Part shown: positions 1-8,495 of the stretch, one piece after another
Numbering within the stretch: the stretch's first letter is position 1
Layout of the letters: every line of letters begins with the position of its first letter
DNA from: JAAFIW01 sp031414805
GTDB lineage: Bacteria > Pseudomonadota > Gammaproteobacteria > Burkholderiales > Burkholderiaceae_C
Assembly (NCBI GenBank): GCA_031414805.1
Contig: JANOQJ010000021.1
Location: forward strand, 1-64,000
Direction: 5' to 3'
Length of the DNA stretch: 64,000 nucleotides
Translations under genes and position numbers: made by a program
The notes under the pieces: generated by a model
The model's database searches: none
Seen by the model: the letters and a program-made list of their open reading frames with translations, nothing else
What the model was told of the DNA's origin: nothing

Positions 1-176
1 GTGCCGTTGGCGATGTGCTGCAGCTCCTCATCGCTGATCAGGAATTCGCGGCGGTACAGGTCACCCAGTGACGATGTGAGTGCTTTGCGGTTGGGCGTGA
101 ACACCGTTGTCGCAATGTTGTCGCGCAAGCTGGAATAGATGCTGGACTTTCCCAGGTGGTCGGGCAATGCACTCAT
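1..176 (-). CDS. VirB4/TrbE-like T4SS ATPase, N-terminal fragment (runs off the left edge)
   Basis: The first 58 or so codons of a leftward gene are visible, beginning MSALPDHLGKSSIYSS. The ATG overlaps the stop of the VirB3/TrbD-like gene as ATGA, so the two are translationally coupled. In both VirB and Trb systems the gene after VirB3/TrbD is the large VirB4/TrbE ATPase that powers pilus assembly and substrate transfer at the inner membrane. The call rests on gene order and the general look of the N-terminus; the Walker motifs lie outside the window. An unrelated T4SS protein is possible but less likely. Confidence 0.6.
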   Translation of the reverse strand, partial: MSALPDHLGKSSIYSSLRDNIATTVFTPNRKALTSSLGDLYRREFLISDEELQHIANG

Positions 177-487
177 TCGGCCACCTCACGACCAAAGCCC
201 ACAGGTCTGAGCCCACGCTTTTGCAGAGGAGAAAACCCCGGCCGGTAATGCGTAGCCTGCCGCAGGTGCTTGGCGTAGCACTCCAGCAACTGAGGCGCCA
301 TCCTGGTGACCAGCATCAAGACAAAGTGCATGGCGAAGGCCACCAGCAACCAGCTGGTGATCTTCAAGATCATGGTCATCAACAGCGCGATTTCCAGGTT
401 CAGCACGAACAACCAATCGTCCACACCGAAGGTTGTCATGTAGGCCAACATCGACGACTTGACCTGCGAGGACTGAATAGGCTCCAT
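173..487 (-). CDS. VirB3/TrbD-like inner-membrane T4SS protein
   Basis: A 104-residue protein with one long hydrophobic stretch (about residues 25-65) that can form two membrane helices, followed by a basic tail. Size, topology and position between a VirB2-like pilin and the VirB4-like gene fit VirB3/TrbD, which works with VirB4 in pilus biogenesis. It starts 6 bp after the pilin stop, with a modest AGGT ribosome site, and its stop overlaps the next start. Sequence similarity to known VirB3 is weak by eye, so the name depends largely on synteny. Confidence 0.6.
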   Translation of the reverse strand: MEPIQSSQVKSSMLAYMTTFGVDDWLFVLNLEIALLMTMILKITSWLLVAFAMHFVLMLVTRMAPQLLECYAKHLRQATHYRPGFSPLQKRGLRPVGFGREVAE

Positions 488-493
488 ACCGAC

Positions 494-856
494 CTAGCAA
501 GCCAGGCCCGCGCCGAACGCGGTCTGAAAGATGGTTTCGATGTTCAACCCGATGGCCAGCGCAGCCAGCAGGCCCACCGCTTTCTGCATGTACGTGCCCG
601 ACGGTGCCAACTTCCACGCGATGACCAGCACCACGGCCATGATCACCCCCACCGTCACAAACAATTCGTTGTCCACAAGCTGACGGTAGGGCTTGCACAG
701 GTTCTTGCTCAGCACGCCAGCCTGAGCCGTTGCCATGTGCGAGCACAGAATGCTTGCTACCAGTAAGTACAGCCAGGCACGGGTGTTGTTGGTCAAGGCA
801 ATGGCGTTTGCGTAAAACGAGATCAGAGTTTTCATGGTGAGTTTTTTGGTTTGCAT
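494..856 (-). CDS. VirB2/TrbC-like pilin precursor
   Basis: A 120-residue protein with an N-terminal signal-like segment (hydrophobic about residues 28-44, ending ATAQAG, a plausible signal peptidase site) and two further hydrophobic helices (about 64-83 and 90-110). This is the layout of VirB2/TrbC pilins, which form the conjugative pilus after cleavage. It lies between the VirB11-like ATPase and the VirB3-like gene. Two in-frame ATGs exist (codons 1 and 8), neither with a clear Shine-Dalgarno sequence, so the start is uncertain by 7 codons. Confidence 0.7.
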   Translation of the reverse strand: MQTKKLTMKTLISFYANAIALTNNTRAWLYLLVASILCSHMATAQAGVLSKNLCKPYRQLVDNELFVTVGVIMAVVLVIAWKLAPSGTYMQKAVGLLAALAIGLNIETIFQTAFGAGLAC

Positions 857-880
857 GGTGAGAAAAGATGTAGGAATGCC

Positions 881-1936
881 TCAGGCGTCTTCATTGACGA
901 ATTGCTTTTTGAACAAGGTTTGTGTGTGGTAGCCCCCCGCTTTCGCGGCCAGCAGCTCCATCACTTCCACTGGCCCGCGTTTGCCCCCCACGTTGCTGGC
1001 GTGCAGGACAAATCGGAAGGTCGAAGCGATCTGTCGGCGCAGGTCATCCAGCGGCCAATTAGCCGCTTCGGGAGCCATGCGGATCATGTTTTCCAGGCGA
1101 GGCAACGCCAGTTGCGCGGTGTCACTGTGCAAAGAAACACCTGAGCCAGGGTGTCCGGTGTTGTAGGCATCCAGCATGTCGAATGCTTCAGCACCTCTGA
1201 TCTCACCGATAAAAATGCGGTTGGGCCGGTAACGAAGCGCATGACGAACCAAATCACGAATCTGAACGCCGTTGGCCGCATTGGCTTCGAACGAGGTGAA
1301 GTTCGGCACCGTGATGCGCAGCTCAGAGGTGTCCTCAATGGGGATCACGCGATCTGCGTCGGGTATGCACCCCGCCAGTGCGTTGAGCAAGGCGGTCTTT
1401 CCCGAGCTGGTGGAACCGGACACAATGAAATTCGCCCGGCTTTTGACCATCCAGTCCATGAATTTCACCAAGCCCACGCCGCCCGCCTCAACCTCCTCAG
1501 GTGTCGGGCGCACGCCAGCAGATCCCAGGCGCACCCGCACCACTTTGTCCAAGGCTCCCGCCTGCAGGTAGTCATCCAGTGTGAAGTTTCGAGCCGAGTG
1601 CCGGCGAATCGACATCGAAGGTCCACCCGGTGAAACGGGTGGAAGCGTTGCTGCGACCCGCAAGCCTGGCAGGCGGCAATCCAGCAAGGATGTGGTGCCC
1701 TTGCTATTCAGATTCGCCAGTAGCGTGATCGCAGAGCGAAGCGTTTCTTCCTTGATCGTCAGATCAAGCTTTTCGTATTGGCCGCTGCGCTCGACCCAGA
1801 TGTTTTCTGGGCTGTTGATCATGACCTCTTGAATCGAGGGATCATTCAGGTATTCGTACACCTTGCCCAAGTGGCTTTTTAGGAGCGCTTCGGCGCGCTC
1901 CAGTAGCTGCTGCGATCCAGTGAGCTGAGAAATCAT
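881..1936 (-). CDS. VirB11/TrbB-like secretion ATPase
   Basis: A 351-residue hexameric traffic ATPase that would sit on the cytoplasmic face of the conjugation channel. Visible motifs are a Walker A box (GSTSSGKT), an Asp/Walker B region (FIGEIRGAEAFDML) and a His box (GVSLHSDTA), all typical of VirB11/TrbB/PilT-type ATPases; the N-terminal 150 residues fit the VirB11 N-domain. The ATG overlaps the transglycosylase stop (ATGA). Placing the ATPase first, before TrbC-D-E, is the order of Trb operons rather than VirB operons, where VirB11 comes last. Confidence 0.9.
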   Translation of the reverse strand: MISQLTGSQQLLERAEALLKSHLGKVYEYLNDPSIQEVMINSPENIWVERSGQYEKLDLTIKEETLRSAITLLANLNSKGTTSLLDCRLPGLRVAATLPPVSPGGPSMSIRRHSARNFTLDDYLQAGALDKVVRVRLGSAGVRPTPEEVEAGGVGLVKFMDWMVKSRANFIVSGSTSSGKTALLNALAGCIPDADRVIPIEDTSELRITVPNFTSFEANAANGVQIRDLVRHALRYRPNRIFIGEIRGAEAFDMLDAYNTGHPGSGVSLHSDTAQLALPRLENMIRMAPEAANWPLDDLRRQIASTFRFVLHASNVGGKRGPVEVMELLAAKAGGYHTQTLFKKQFVNEDA

Positions 1937-2547
1937 TCGGCGGCCTCCCGCTGTGCGGAAGAAGACGCCTGGTGCGCGCTGCTGCGAACATGTTCCCAGA
2001 CCACCATTGCGCTGCGCCGTGGCGCTTCACTCTGCCGTGTGGCCACCTGTTCAGGTGCAGCCTGAACCGATGGCACCGCCGTGCCATCCTGAGAACGCGC
2101 CAGTTGACGCTGAATCCGTTGGTAGACGCTCTGCGCGTACTTGACCCGCTTCCAGGCGGTGCTGGCGTTGTAGGCCCCGACCGCATTCCAGGTCAGGCCT
2201 AACTGACGCACATTGCTGTGCAGAATCCAGCCGCCAACGTCGGCGCTGACGCACGGCTTGTACAAATCGTCTCGGCTGATCCCGAACTTTGACAAAGTTG
2301 GAAGCCAGGCACCGTTGATTTGCATCAGACCGTGATCGGTCGAGCCGTTGGTGTTGGTGGCGCGGGCCTGCGCGTTAAAGCCGCTTTCCTGCTCGGCAAT
2401 CGAGCGCAGGAGCAGATAGTTCAACTGGTACTTGTCAGCTGCCAGCTTAAGGCATTGCTCAACCTCCGGGGATGGCACTGCACCGCAAGCAATTGCCTGA
2501 AACACCCAGCCGACACAAAAAGTGACTACTTGTCGCACACCGAACAC
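1933..2547 (-). CDS. VirB1-like lytic transglycosylase
   Basis: A 204-residue SLT-fold enzyme expected to open peptidoglycan for the conjugation apparatus. After a hydrophobic N-terminus that looks like a signal peptide (about residues 1-24) come the catalytic-Glu motif AEQESGFN, then GLMQIN and, further on, NAVGAYN, the hallmarks of the VirB1/Slt family. The start is a GTG with a weak ribosome site. Its proline- and serine-rich C-terminus has no obvious domain. It is the first gene of the leftward operon and overlaps the VirB11-like gene by four bases. Confidence 0.88.
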   Translation of the reverse strand: MFGVRQVVTFCVGWVFQAIACGAVPSPEVEQCLKLAADKYQLNYLLLRSIAEQESGFNAQARATNTNGSTDHGLMQINGAWLPTLSKFGISRDDLYKPCVSADVGGWILHSNVRQLGLTWNAVGAYNASTAWKRVKYAQSVYQRIQRQLARSQDGTAVPSVQAAPEQVATRQSEAPRRSAMVVWEHVRSSAHQASSSAQREAAE

Positions 2548-2585
2548 CCTGATCGCTTACCCCTGACCTTGCGGGGAAGACGGAT

Positions 2586-2610
2586 GCCGGAGCTTGTTTA
2601 AGGCTCCGGC
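2586..2610 (-). other. Inverted repeat in the leader of the T4SS operon
   Basis: GCCGGAGC and GCTCCGGC are separated by 9 nt. The hairpin lies 39-63 bp upstream of the transglycosylase start, inside the likely 5' leader. It has no following T-run on the minus strand, so it is more likely a regulatory hairpin or protein site than a terminator. Confidence 0.5.
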
Positions 2611-2638
2611 TCCCGACAGGACGGTGGAGAACTCCGCC

Positions 2639-2686
2639 CTATGTGATGGGTCAAATCACATAGAGAGGTTTTTAGCGGTCTGTCAA
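2639..2686 (-). promoter_or_regulatory. Candidate sigma-70 promoter overlapped by a palindromic operator
   Basis: On the minus strand TTGACA (2686-2681) is followed after 18 bp by TATGTG (2662-2657). The -10-like box lies inside a perfect 9-bp inverted repeat, CTATGTGAT-7 nt-ATCACATAG (2639-2663). A dyad across a -10 box is the classic place for a repressor, and the site faces the T4SS operon. The -10 match is only 3 of 6, so the promoter is tentative; the palindrome is certain. Confidence 0.45.
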
Positions 2687-2854
2687 GGTATCAGGGATTT
2701 AAGCCGCTCACGAAAAACGAACTATTTATAGCGATACTTGACACCACATTGTGAAATGATGAAATTCAAGATCTAAAAAACGCATGCAAATCAATGGCTT
2801 ACATTTTGTATACGATTGCAACCCTAAGGGGTGAAGGGACTTACCCAAAGGATT

Positions 2855-2886
2855 CCCCGATATGGTGCATAAATGTCATATCGGGG
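2855..2886. other. 10-bp perfect inverted repeat
   Basis: CCCCGATATG and CATATCGGGG are separated by 12 nt in the divergent gap. It could be a relaxosome-protein binding site, an operator or part of oriT. Confidence 0.55.
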
Positions 2887-2897
2887 TGTGACAAAGG

Positions 2898-2917
2898 ACT
2901 TAAGGGAGGCCTTAAGT
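2898..2917. other. 8-bp inverted repeat with a GAGG loop
   Basis: ACTTAAGG-GAGG-CCTTAAGT, followed 7 bp later by a further AAGGCCTTAA copy. It lies 11 bp from the 10-bp palindrome at 2855-2886, which makes the pair a compact structured block. Confidence 0.5.
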
Positions 2918-3039
2918 GAAAAAGGCCTTAAAAGTCAATGGAATCAAAGGGTTACGAAAGGTTTTGGAGAGTCGAAAAACATTGCATTTTTCGTACACAC
3001 TTTCCGAAGTTAACACTTTAACACAGCTTTGAGTATTTA

Positions 3040-3074
3040 AGCCGCTCATTGCTGCGCTGCACAAATGAGCGGCT
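3040..3074. other. 11-bp perfect inverted repeat just upstream of the relaxase operon
   Basis: AGCCGCTCATT and AATGAGCGGCT are separated by 13 nt, 38 bp before the first relaxase-operon gene. Its left arm contains part of the 14-bp direct repeat also found at 2697-2710. It has no T-run. Position next to the relaxase operon makes it one of the better candidates for an oriT hairpin. Confidence 0.55.
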
Positions 3075-3112
3075 AGATCGTGGATTTGCGTTGAAATAAC
3101 AACAATCGGCGC

Positions 3113-3535
3113 ATGAAATATGAACAACAACCAGATTTCGTCACGCACATCAAACGCAACGCACGCCTGCTAATCGACAGGTATGAGCACTGGTACGGTG
3201 ATTTCACCGGTCAGACAGCGTGCGATTCGCCCTTGGCAGCAGAATCCGACGGCTTTGAACAGACTGTTTCAGGTGCGATTTCAAGCCTGGAATCTGTCCA
3301 GGCACCTGGTGATCGACTGTTGCTGGTGCAGAACCTGGCTCGAGGCGTAGCCGAATGCGATTTCCTGGACTGGTCTGCGCGTGATCCGGCGACAAATGCT
3401 TTGTGGGAGCCGCTTGCTCTGAGCTACAAAGAATTTCTGGTGCAGTTTCCACATGCTGAGCCCTGCGTACTGGCACAAGATCGAGTCCGGCGATCTTCAG
3501 CGATTACGATGTTTCTGCTCCAGACACCATGCTGA
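3113..3535 (+). CDS. Small acidic hypothetical protein, first gene of the relaxase operon
   Basis: A 140-residue soluble protein that I do not recognise, without signal peptide or membrane helix. Its last codons overlap the relaxase start by 7 bp, so it is almost certainly translated and coupled to the relaxase. Genes in this position in conjugative elements often encode relaxosome accessory or DNA-binding proteins, but nothing in the sequence shows a DNA-binding fold, so that role is only a guess. The C-terminal 25 residues may be shaped mainly by the overlap. Confidence 0.6.
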   Translation: MKYEQQPDFVTHIKRNARLLIDRYEHWYGDFTGQTACDSPLAAESDGFEQTVSGAISSLESVQAPGDRLLLVQNLARGVAECDFLDWSARDPATNALWEPLALSYKEFLVQFPHAEPCVLAQDRVRRSSAITMFLLQTPC

Positions 3536-5682
3536 TCGATACAGCGACGACCCTGGGCGCGTGCGCGCTGATTGCCGTTGGTGCATTCGTTGTGCACTCG
3601 CAACTGCGCCGGGGCAAGGGTCAAGCGCCTGTTCCACCGTCTCCTGTAGTGGCTGCGCTTAATCAGCTAACCCTCCAGCAACGCCCGAAGGCGCAAATGC
3701 CCATACTGCAGGCACCGCAATTGCTGGCCAACACGGGCACGGTGGGTGAGCTGGAAAAAATCCGCACACGTTTGGGGCTGAGTCCTGTCAATTTCGAGCG
3801 TGACGTGTTGGTACTGATACACAACCTGGCGGAATACGTTCAGTACCTGCCGGCCAGCGAATCACACCACCATGCACATCCGGGTGGGCTGCTGCAGCAC
3901 ACGCTGGAGGTGGCGGCGCATGCCCTGGCTTTGCGACAGGGGTACAAGCTGCCCCTGGGTGCCAGTCCTGAGGATCAAATCCGCCTGAGTGCTGTCTGGA
4001 GCTATGGCGTTCTGGTCGCCGCCCTGCTGCACGACATTGGCAAGCCTGTTGCCGATGTCGTGGTGCAGCTGTATGGTCAGAATATCCATGCGCCCTTGCG
4101 TCAATGGAGTGGACTTGCCGGCAGCATGGTGGATGCCGCGCAAAACTCCACCACGCTGCCGTTCACACATTACACCGTGGCGTTCCCGGTCGAGCGCGAT
4201 TACCAGGCTCATCAGCGCCTGCCGCTGATGCTGTTGCATGCCCTGGTGCCATCCAGCAGCTTGCAGTGGCTGGCCAGCGACCCGGCGCTGATGCAAGAGT
4301 TGATGCTGTACCTGGAGGGCACACAAGCTTTGGACAGGCCCTCGGCCATTCGGGACATCGTGACACGCGCCGATTCGTTGTCTGTCGCGGGCAACCTGGC
4401 CACAGGTAGCCGAATTCGCTTCACCTCGGCGCGCAGCGTGCCGCTCATTGAACGTCTGATGAAGGGCCTTCGGGCGTTGCTCAGCGAAGGCATGTTGGCT
4501 TTGAATCGACCTGGTGCAGCCGGTTTTGTGGATCCGGACGGAGAGCATATGTGGATGGTGGCGGGCGTTGCTGCCGACCAGACACGCAAGCTGCTGGAGC
4601 AGCGGGAAGACAAGGCAACTGGTGCAGCGGGTCTGCCTGCCGACAACACGCGATTTTTTGACACCTGGGCTGAATACGGGGCCCTGGTGCAGCCAGACAA
4701 AGCATTTGGTAAGGGTTCCGTTTGGTGGGTACGTATCGAGATCGAGGATTGGTCACAGATCCTGACCGTATTGAAATTTCCGCTTCACAGGCTCTACGCC
4801 GACGGCCAGCCAAGGCCAGATGCGCTGCCACCTGGCAGCGTCACACCAGTGGATCCTAAAACTCAGAGAAAAAATGCTGCGGTCAATGCCGACGAGGTCA
4901 GCTCACCAACAGTTAGCGGTGACGCTGCTGCAGTCTATTCACCGGATTCCCCAGAAACAAATGAGGCAACTGAGGCCACTGAGGCAAATGAGGCCACGGA
5001 AGCAACCGCACCGGATGTTCCAGCTCAAGAAATTGCTGCAACAGAGCAACCTGCTGTTTGCACTGAAATTGATAGCAATGAACCGCCATCCGACCTGACT
5101 CCAGAGGAGTTTTTGGAGGAATCGGATACCGCCACCCGTGGCACCCGCATTTCTGCGCCTGGCAGGGCTGTCCAGGTGATGCCCAGGCATCCCCGGCAAG
5201 AAGCACCCCCCAAGGCGATGTACCGCAGTCCTGGTGCCATGGTTCGAGAAAACGCTGACGCCTTCATGGCGTGGGTGCAAATCGGTCTGGGTACCGGCGA
5301 TCTCAATTTCAACGAAAGCGATGCCGTCATCCATTTTGTGGATGAGGGGATGCTGCTTGTCACGCCTCGGGCTTTCAAGCTGTACCTGGAGACAAACAAG
5401 TTCGTGGGGTCGATTGGTGCATCCAAAGACGAGCTGCGGGCCCTGCAAAACGAGATGCAGAAGTCGGGCTACATCGCAAAACAGGAGGGTGGATCCAGCT
5501 TCGTGTTTTGGCAGGTGCGTCAAGGCGATGGAGAACCTGGTGCAGTTATCACCACCTACCTGATTCCGAACCCGCAGGCGTACATCAGGCCAGTCCCTGC
5601 GCCCAACGAGCTGCTGCAAAGGTGCGAGGCACCACCGCGCAAAACAACCCCGCTGAAGCCCGCGAACAGGCCTTCCCCTTGA
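3529..5682 (+). CDS. traI: MobH-family relaxase (TraI_2 type)
   Basis: A 717-residue protein that would nick oriT and pilot the DNA strand into the recipient. Around residues 106-125 it carries the MobH signature LPASESHHHAHPGG (His113 onward) followed by an HTLEV segment, then the HD-hydrolase motif LLHDIGK (His168-Asp169). This is the metal-binding core of TraI_2 relaxases of SXT- and ICEclc-like elements. The C-terminal 130 residues (DAFMAWVQIGLGTGDL and following) match the TraI_2_C/DUF1528 winged-helix domain. A Glu/Thr/Ala-rich linker with ATEANEATEA repeats joins them. Residues 4-24 form a hydrophobic helix, hinting at membrane attachment. Confidence 0.9.
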   Translation: MLIDTATTLGACALIAVGAFVVHSQLRRGKGQAPVPPSPVVAALNQLTLQQRPKAQMPILQAPQLLANTGTVGELEKIRTRLGLSPVNFERDVLVLIHNLAEYVQYLPASESHHHAHPGGLLQHTLEVAAHALALRQGYKLPLGASPEDQIRLSAVWSYGVLVAALLHDIGKPVADVVVQLYGQNIHAPLRQWSGLAGSMVDAAQNSTTLPFTHYTVAFPVERDYQAHQRLPLMLLHALVPSSSLQWLASDPALMQELMLYLEGTQALDRPSAIRDIVTRADSLSVAGNLATGSRIRFTSARSVPLIERLMKGLRALLSEGMLALNRPGAAGFVDPDGEHMWMVAGVAADQTRKLLEQREDKATGAAGLPADNTRFFDTWAEYGALVQPDKAFGKGSVWWVRIEIEDWSQILTVLKFPLHRLYADGQPRPDALPPGSVTPVDPKTQRKNAAVNADEVSSPTVSGDAAAVYSPDSPETNEATEATEANEATEATAPDVPAQEIAATEQPAVCTEIDSNEPPSDLTPEEFLEESDTATRGTRISAPGRAVQVMPRHPRQEAPPKAMYRSPGAMVRENADAFMAWVQIGLGTGDLNFNESDAVIHFVDEGMLLVTPRAFKLYLETNKFVGSIGASKDELRALQNEMQKSGYIAKQEGGSSFVFWQVRQGDGEPGAVITTYLIPNPQAYIRPVPAPNELLQRCEAPPRKTTPLKPANRPSP

Positions 5683-5698
5683 CCTATGGCGAACCCCC

Positions 5699-7807
5699 AT
5701 GACCTACCCGATTGACAATCAATTTCGCCAGCCGGTGGAGTTCACCGCATCTTTTGTGTCAGGTGTCGCGGCCATCGCCATCGCGGTGGGCGCGCCCTGG
5801 GTTGGCTTTAGCGCCTGGTCCACGCTGGGAATCTGCAGCGTCCTGATGGTGCACGCCGTCTGGCGGTTCCGCCAGGGCGTGGCGGTGATGCGGTTTCGAA
5901 TGAATCTGCGCTGGCTACCCAAATACGAGTTGGCCAGTGAGCAAATTCCGTTTGGCAACAAAGAACTGTTCCTGGGCATGGGATTCTGGTGGGATCAGCG
6001 ACACACCCAAAGGTTGTATCTGGCACGACTGCCGTCCAACCGGCACCTTCGTGCGCGCAATGACCACTATGAACGTGCCCGTCAGTTCACACGCAATCAC
6101 CCCGCCAGCCGGGTTACCGCGCTGTTGAATTACGAAAGTCGGTGGAACCCGGTCTGCCCTTTGCCGCCAGTCGGTGGTGATCCGGCTATCCACGGCATCG
6201 AGCCCGATGAGCGTCAGATCTGGACTTCTCTGGGCGAACGGGTTGGCCACACCATTGTTCTGGGCACCACGCGCGTTGGCAAAACCCGCTTGGCGGAGCT
6301 GCTCATCACCCAGGACATTCGCCGTGGTGATGTGGTCATCGTCTTCGATCCAAAAGGGGATGTGCAGCTTCTCAAGCGCATGTATGCAGAAGCCAAGCGC
6401 AGCGGCCGCGAAAAAGACTTCTGGTTTTTCCACTTGGGCTACCCCGAGCTGAGTGACAAGTACAGCCCGATCTCCAACATCGGCCGGATCACCGAGGTCG
6501 CAACCCGCATTGCCAATGCGCTGCCTGGTGAAGGCCAAAGCCAGGCTTTCAAGGAATTTGTCTGGCTGTTCATCAACGTCATCAGCCGTGCGATTTCAGC
6601 GCTGGGCATGAATCCGACCTACACACTGATCTACCAGTACGCGGTGGACGTGGATGCCCTGGGGCAGCAGTATTTCAAATACTGGTTGGATCGGGATCAT
6701 CCCGAATGGCAGGATATGCCACTCGACATTCCTGCCAAAGAGTTGGAGGTTCAGATCAAGAAGACCGGGCGTGCCCGTGAAGTGCTTGAGTTTTTGGCCC
6801 TTTTGCGAGAGCAAAACTGGCATGACCCCATCGCCGATGGCCTGGTATCCATCTTGTCCAATGACAAGACGCGATTTCAGATGCTCATCAACTCTCTGTA
6901 CCCGCTGCTGGAGAAACTCACGACCGGAAAGGTCAGTGAGCTGCTCAGTCCGGCCTGGGACGACTTGACTGACCGGCGGCGCGTGTTTGACTGGGACAAG
7001 ATCATGAATATGGGCGGCGTTGTGTACGTGGGCCTGGACTCGCTGTCTGACCATGAGGTGGCTGCGGCAGTGGGTAACGCCATGTTCGCCGACCTGACCT
7101 CAACTGCCGGACGAAGGTACAAGTTTGGAACCAACTACGGGCAGAGTCTGGGCACGGCGGTTGACAAGTCAGTCAAAGTGTCCATTCACGCAGACGAGTT
7201 CAATGAGCTGATCGGCGACGAGTTCGTGCCGTTGCTTAACAAGTCTGGCGGTGCCGGCTACCAGGTGACGGTTTACACCCAGACCTGGTCGGATGTCGAA
7301 GCCAAGATTGGCAACCAGGCCAAGGCTGCGCAGATTGGCGGCAACCTGAATACCTTGATCATGTTGCGCGTCAAAACCATCCAGACGGCTGAAATCCTCA
7401 CCGACCAGTTGCCCATGGTTGAGGTGTATTCCATGACGACGGTGTCGGGCACATCCGACGTACAAAACCCGGATGATTTTGCGGATTTCAGTGCTCGATC
7501 TGAAGATCGCCTGACGGCGCGCGAGGTGGCCATGATCCAGCCAGCGGATCTGGTGCAACTGCCCAAGGGCCAGGCCTTTGCCCTCCTGGAGGGTGGTCAG
7601 TTGGCCAAAATCCGGCTGCCATTGGCTGTGGGCGACACCAGCGACATTCACTGGCCAGCCAACTTGGCAGCGGCGTTTGACGGCATGCATGCCCAGTACC
7701 AGCGTTACGTTGACAAGGTTGAAGGTGACGCGTCCTTGCCACCTGGTGGATTCGATGGGCAGGCACAGGACGAGTTAACCGTGGAGGGAACTGGCGGTGG
7801 CTACTAA
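5699..7807 (+). CDS. traD: Type IV coupling protein TraD (VirD4 class)
   Basis: A 702-residue DNA-pump ATPase that links the relaxosome to the secretion channel. It has N-terminal membrane helices (about residues 20-60), Walker A GTTRVGKTR near residue 190, VIVFDPKGD shortly after, and a later DEFNELIGDEF segment as in TraD/TraG proteins of integrating elements. It starts 16 bp after the relaxase, so relaxase and coupling protein are co-expressed, as is usual for MobH systems. The stop overlaps the GTG start of the next gene by 11 bp. Confidence 0.92.
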   Translation: MTYPIDNQFRQPVEFTASFVSGVAAIAIAVGAPWVGFSAWSTLGICSVLMVHAVWRFRQGVAVMRFRMNLRWLPKYELASEQIPFGNKELFLGMGFWWDQRHTQRLYLARLPSNRHLRARNDHYERARQFTRNHPASRVTALLNYESRWNPVCPLPPVGGDPAIHGIEPDERQIWTSLGERVGHTIVLGTTRVGKTRLAELLITQDIRRGDVVIVFDPKGDVQLLKRMYAEAKRSGREKDFWFFHLGYPELSDKYSPISNIGRITEVATRIANALPGEGQSQAFKEFVWLFINVISRAISALGMNPTYTLIYQYAVDVDALGQQYFKYWLDRDHPEWQDMPLDIPAKELEVQIKKTGRAREVLEFLALLREQNWHDPIADGLVSILSNDKTRFQMLINSLYPLLEKLTTGKVSELLSPAWDDLTDRRRVFDWDKIMNMGGVVYVGLDSLSDHEVAAAVGNAMFADLTSTAGRRYKFGTNYGQSLGTAVDKSVKVSIHADEFNELIGDEFVPLLNKSGGAGYQVTVYTQTWSDVEAKIGNQAKAAQIGGNLNTLIMLRVKTIQTAEILTDQLPMVEVYSMTTVSGTSDVQNPDDFADFSARSEDRLTAREVAMIQPADLVQLPKGQAFALLEGGQLAKIRLPLAVGDTSDIHWPANLAAAFDGMHAQYQRYVDKVEGDASLPPGGFDGQAQDELTVEGTGGGY

Positions 7808-8495
7808 CCCCAAAGAGCGAACTGCAGCAGACGCTGTCTTTGCACCGTTTCGAGTTGCCTGGCAGCTGTGCATGTCAATCATCGTGATCTGGCTGGTTTC
7901 AGTGGCCATCCACATTGGCTGGGTGCGCTGGTACCAGCTGGAGCCAGCGGCGCACATGGAGGCGCTCATTGGCTACTACGTCGACCAGTCACAGGGTCAA
8001 AACACCTACGTCGAAACAATCGCCGACAGGGCGTACTGGCTGGTCTTTGAAGCGACTGCGGCGCAGCGCCTTCTCGCTAAACCTATCGCGGCAGCAACGG
8101 GTCAGCCGGAACCCAACATAGGCTTGGCGACGCGGCGCAGCGTCTGGGCTGCTTTCAGGCCGGATTTGGTTGTGGCAGGGTACGCAACTGTGCTGTTTGG
8201 TGTCAAGTTGGGGTTGATTTCCATTGCCACGGCTCTGTTTGCTATTCTGATGTTTGCCGCCGGGGTCGATGGCATCGCTCAACGCGCCATACGCCGTGCC
8301 TGTGGTGGCCACGAGTCTGCATCGCTGTATCACCGCGCCAAGCTTTTTGGATGGCGGCTACTACCGCCCTTCGCGGCGGGCCTTTTCTTCTGCACACCCG
8401 TTTCGTTTGACCCTGCATGGATTTTTATGCCGACCGCAATTCTCAGCGCCCTGTTGGTACGCCTTCAGACCACTTACTACAAGAAGCATTTGTAG
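7797..8495 (+). CDS. Integrating conjugative element membrane protein, DUF4400 (TIGR03747-like)
   Basis: A 232-residue protein with about four hydrophobic segments (residues 22-40, 125-150, 185-203 and 207-225) and a cytoplasmic-looking middle. Length, topology and position right after TraD match the DUF4400 proteins of MobH-type integrating elements, whose role in transfer is unknown. It uses a GTG start overlapping the traD stop. Its last 79 bp overlap the reading frame of the recombinase, so one of the two boundaries may be annotated too long. Confidence 0.75.
   Translation: MATNPKERTAADAVFAPFRVAWQLCMSIIVIWLVSVAIHIGWVRWYQLEPAAHMEALIGYYVDQSQGQNTYVETIADRAYWLVFEATAAQRLLAKPIAAATGQPEPNIGLATRRSVWAAFRPDLVVAGYATVLFGVKLGLISIATALFAILMFAAGVDGIAQRAIRRACGGHESASLYHRAKLFGWRLLPPFAAGLFFCTPVSFDPAWIFMPTAILSALLVRLQTTYYKKHL

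Larger units (their letters stand above)
2548..3112. other. 565-bp divergent intergenic region, candidate oriT and control region
   Basis: No credible gene lies between the divergent T4SS and relaxase operons. Instead there are five perfect inverted repeats with 8-11 bp arms (listed separately) and a 14-bp direct repeat, atttaagccgctca, at 2697-2710 and 3035-3048. Origins of transfer in conjugative elements usually lie next to the relaxase gene and contain such repeats. Which repeat, if any, is the nic region cannot be read from sequence. The stretch is visibly AT-richer than its flanks. Confidence 0.45.

Noticed and set aside
2912..3148. A 78-residue frame on the minus strand in the divergent intergenic region
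   Set aside because: It overlaps the start of the relaxase operon, lacks a ribosome site and has no protein-like composition; the region is better explained as control DNA.
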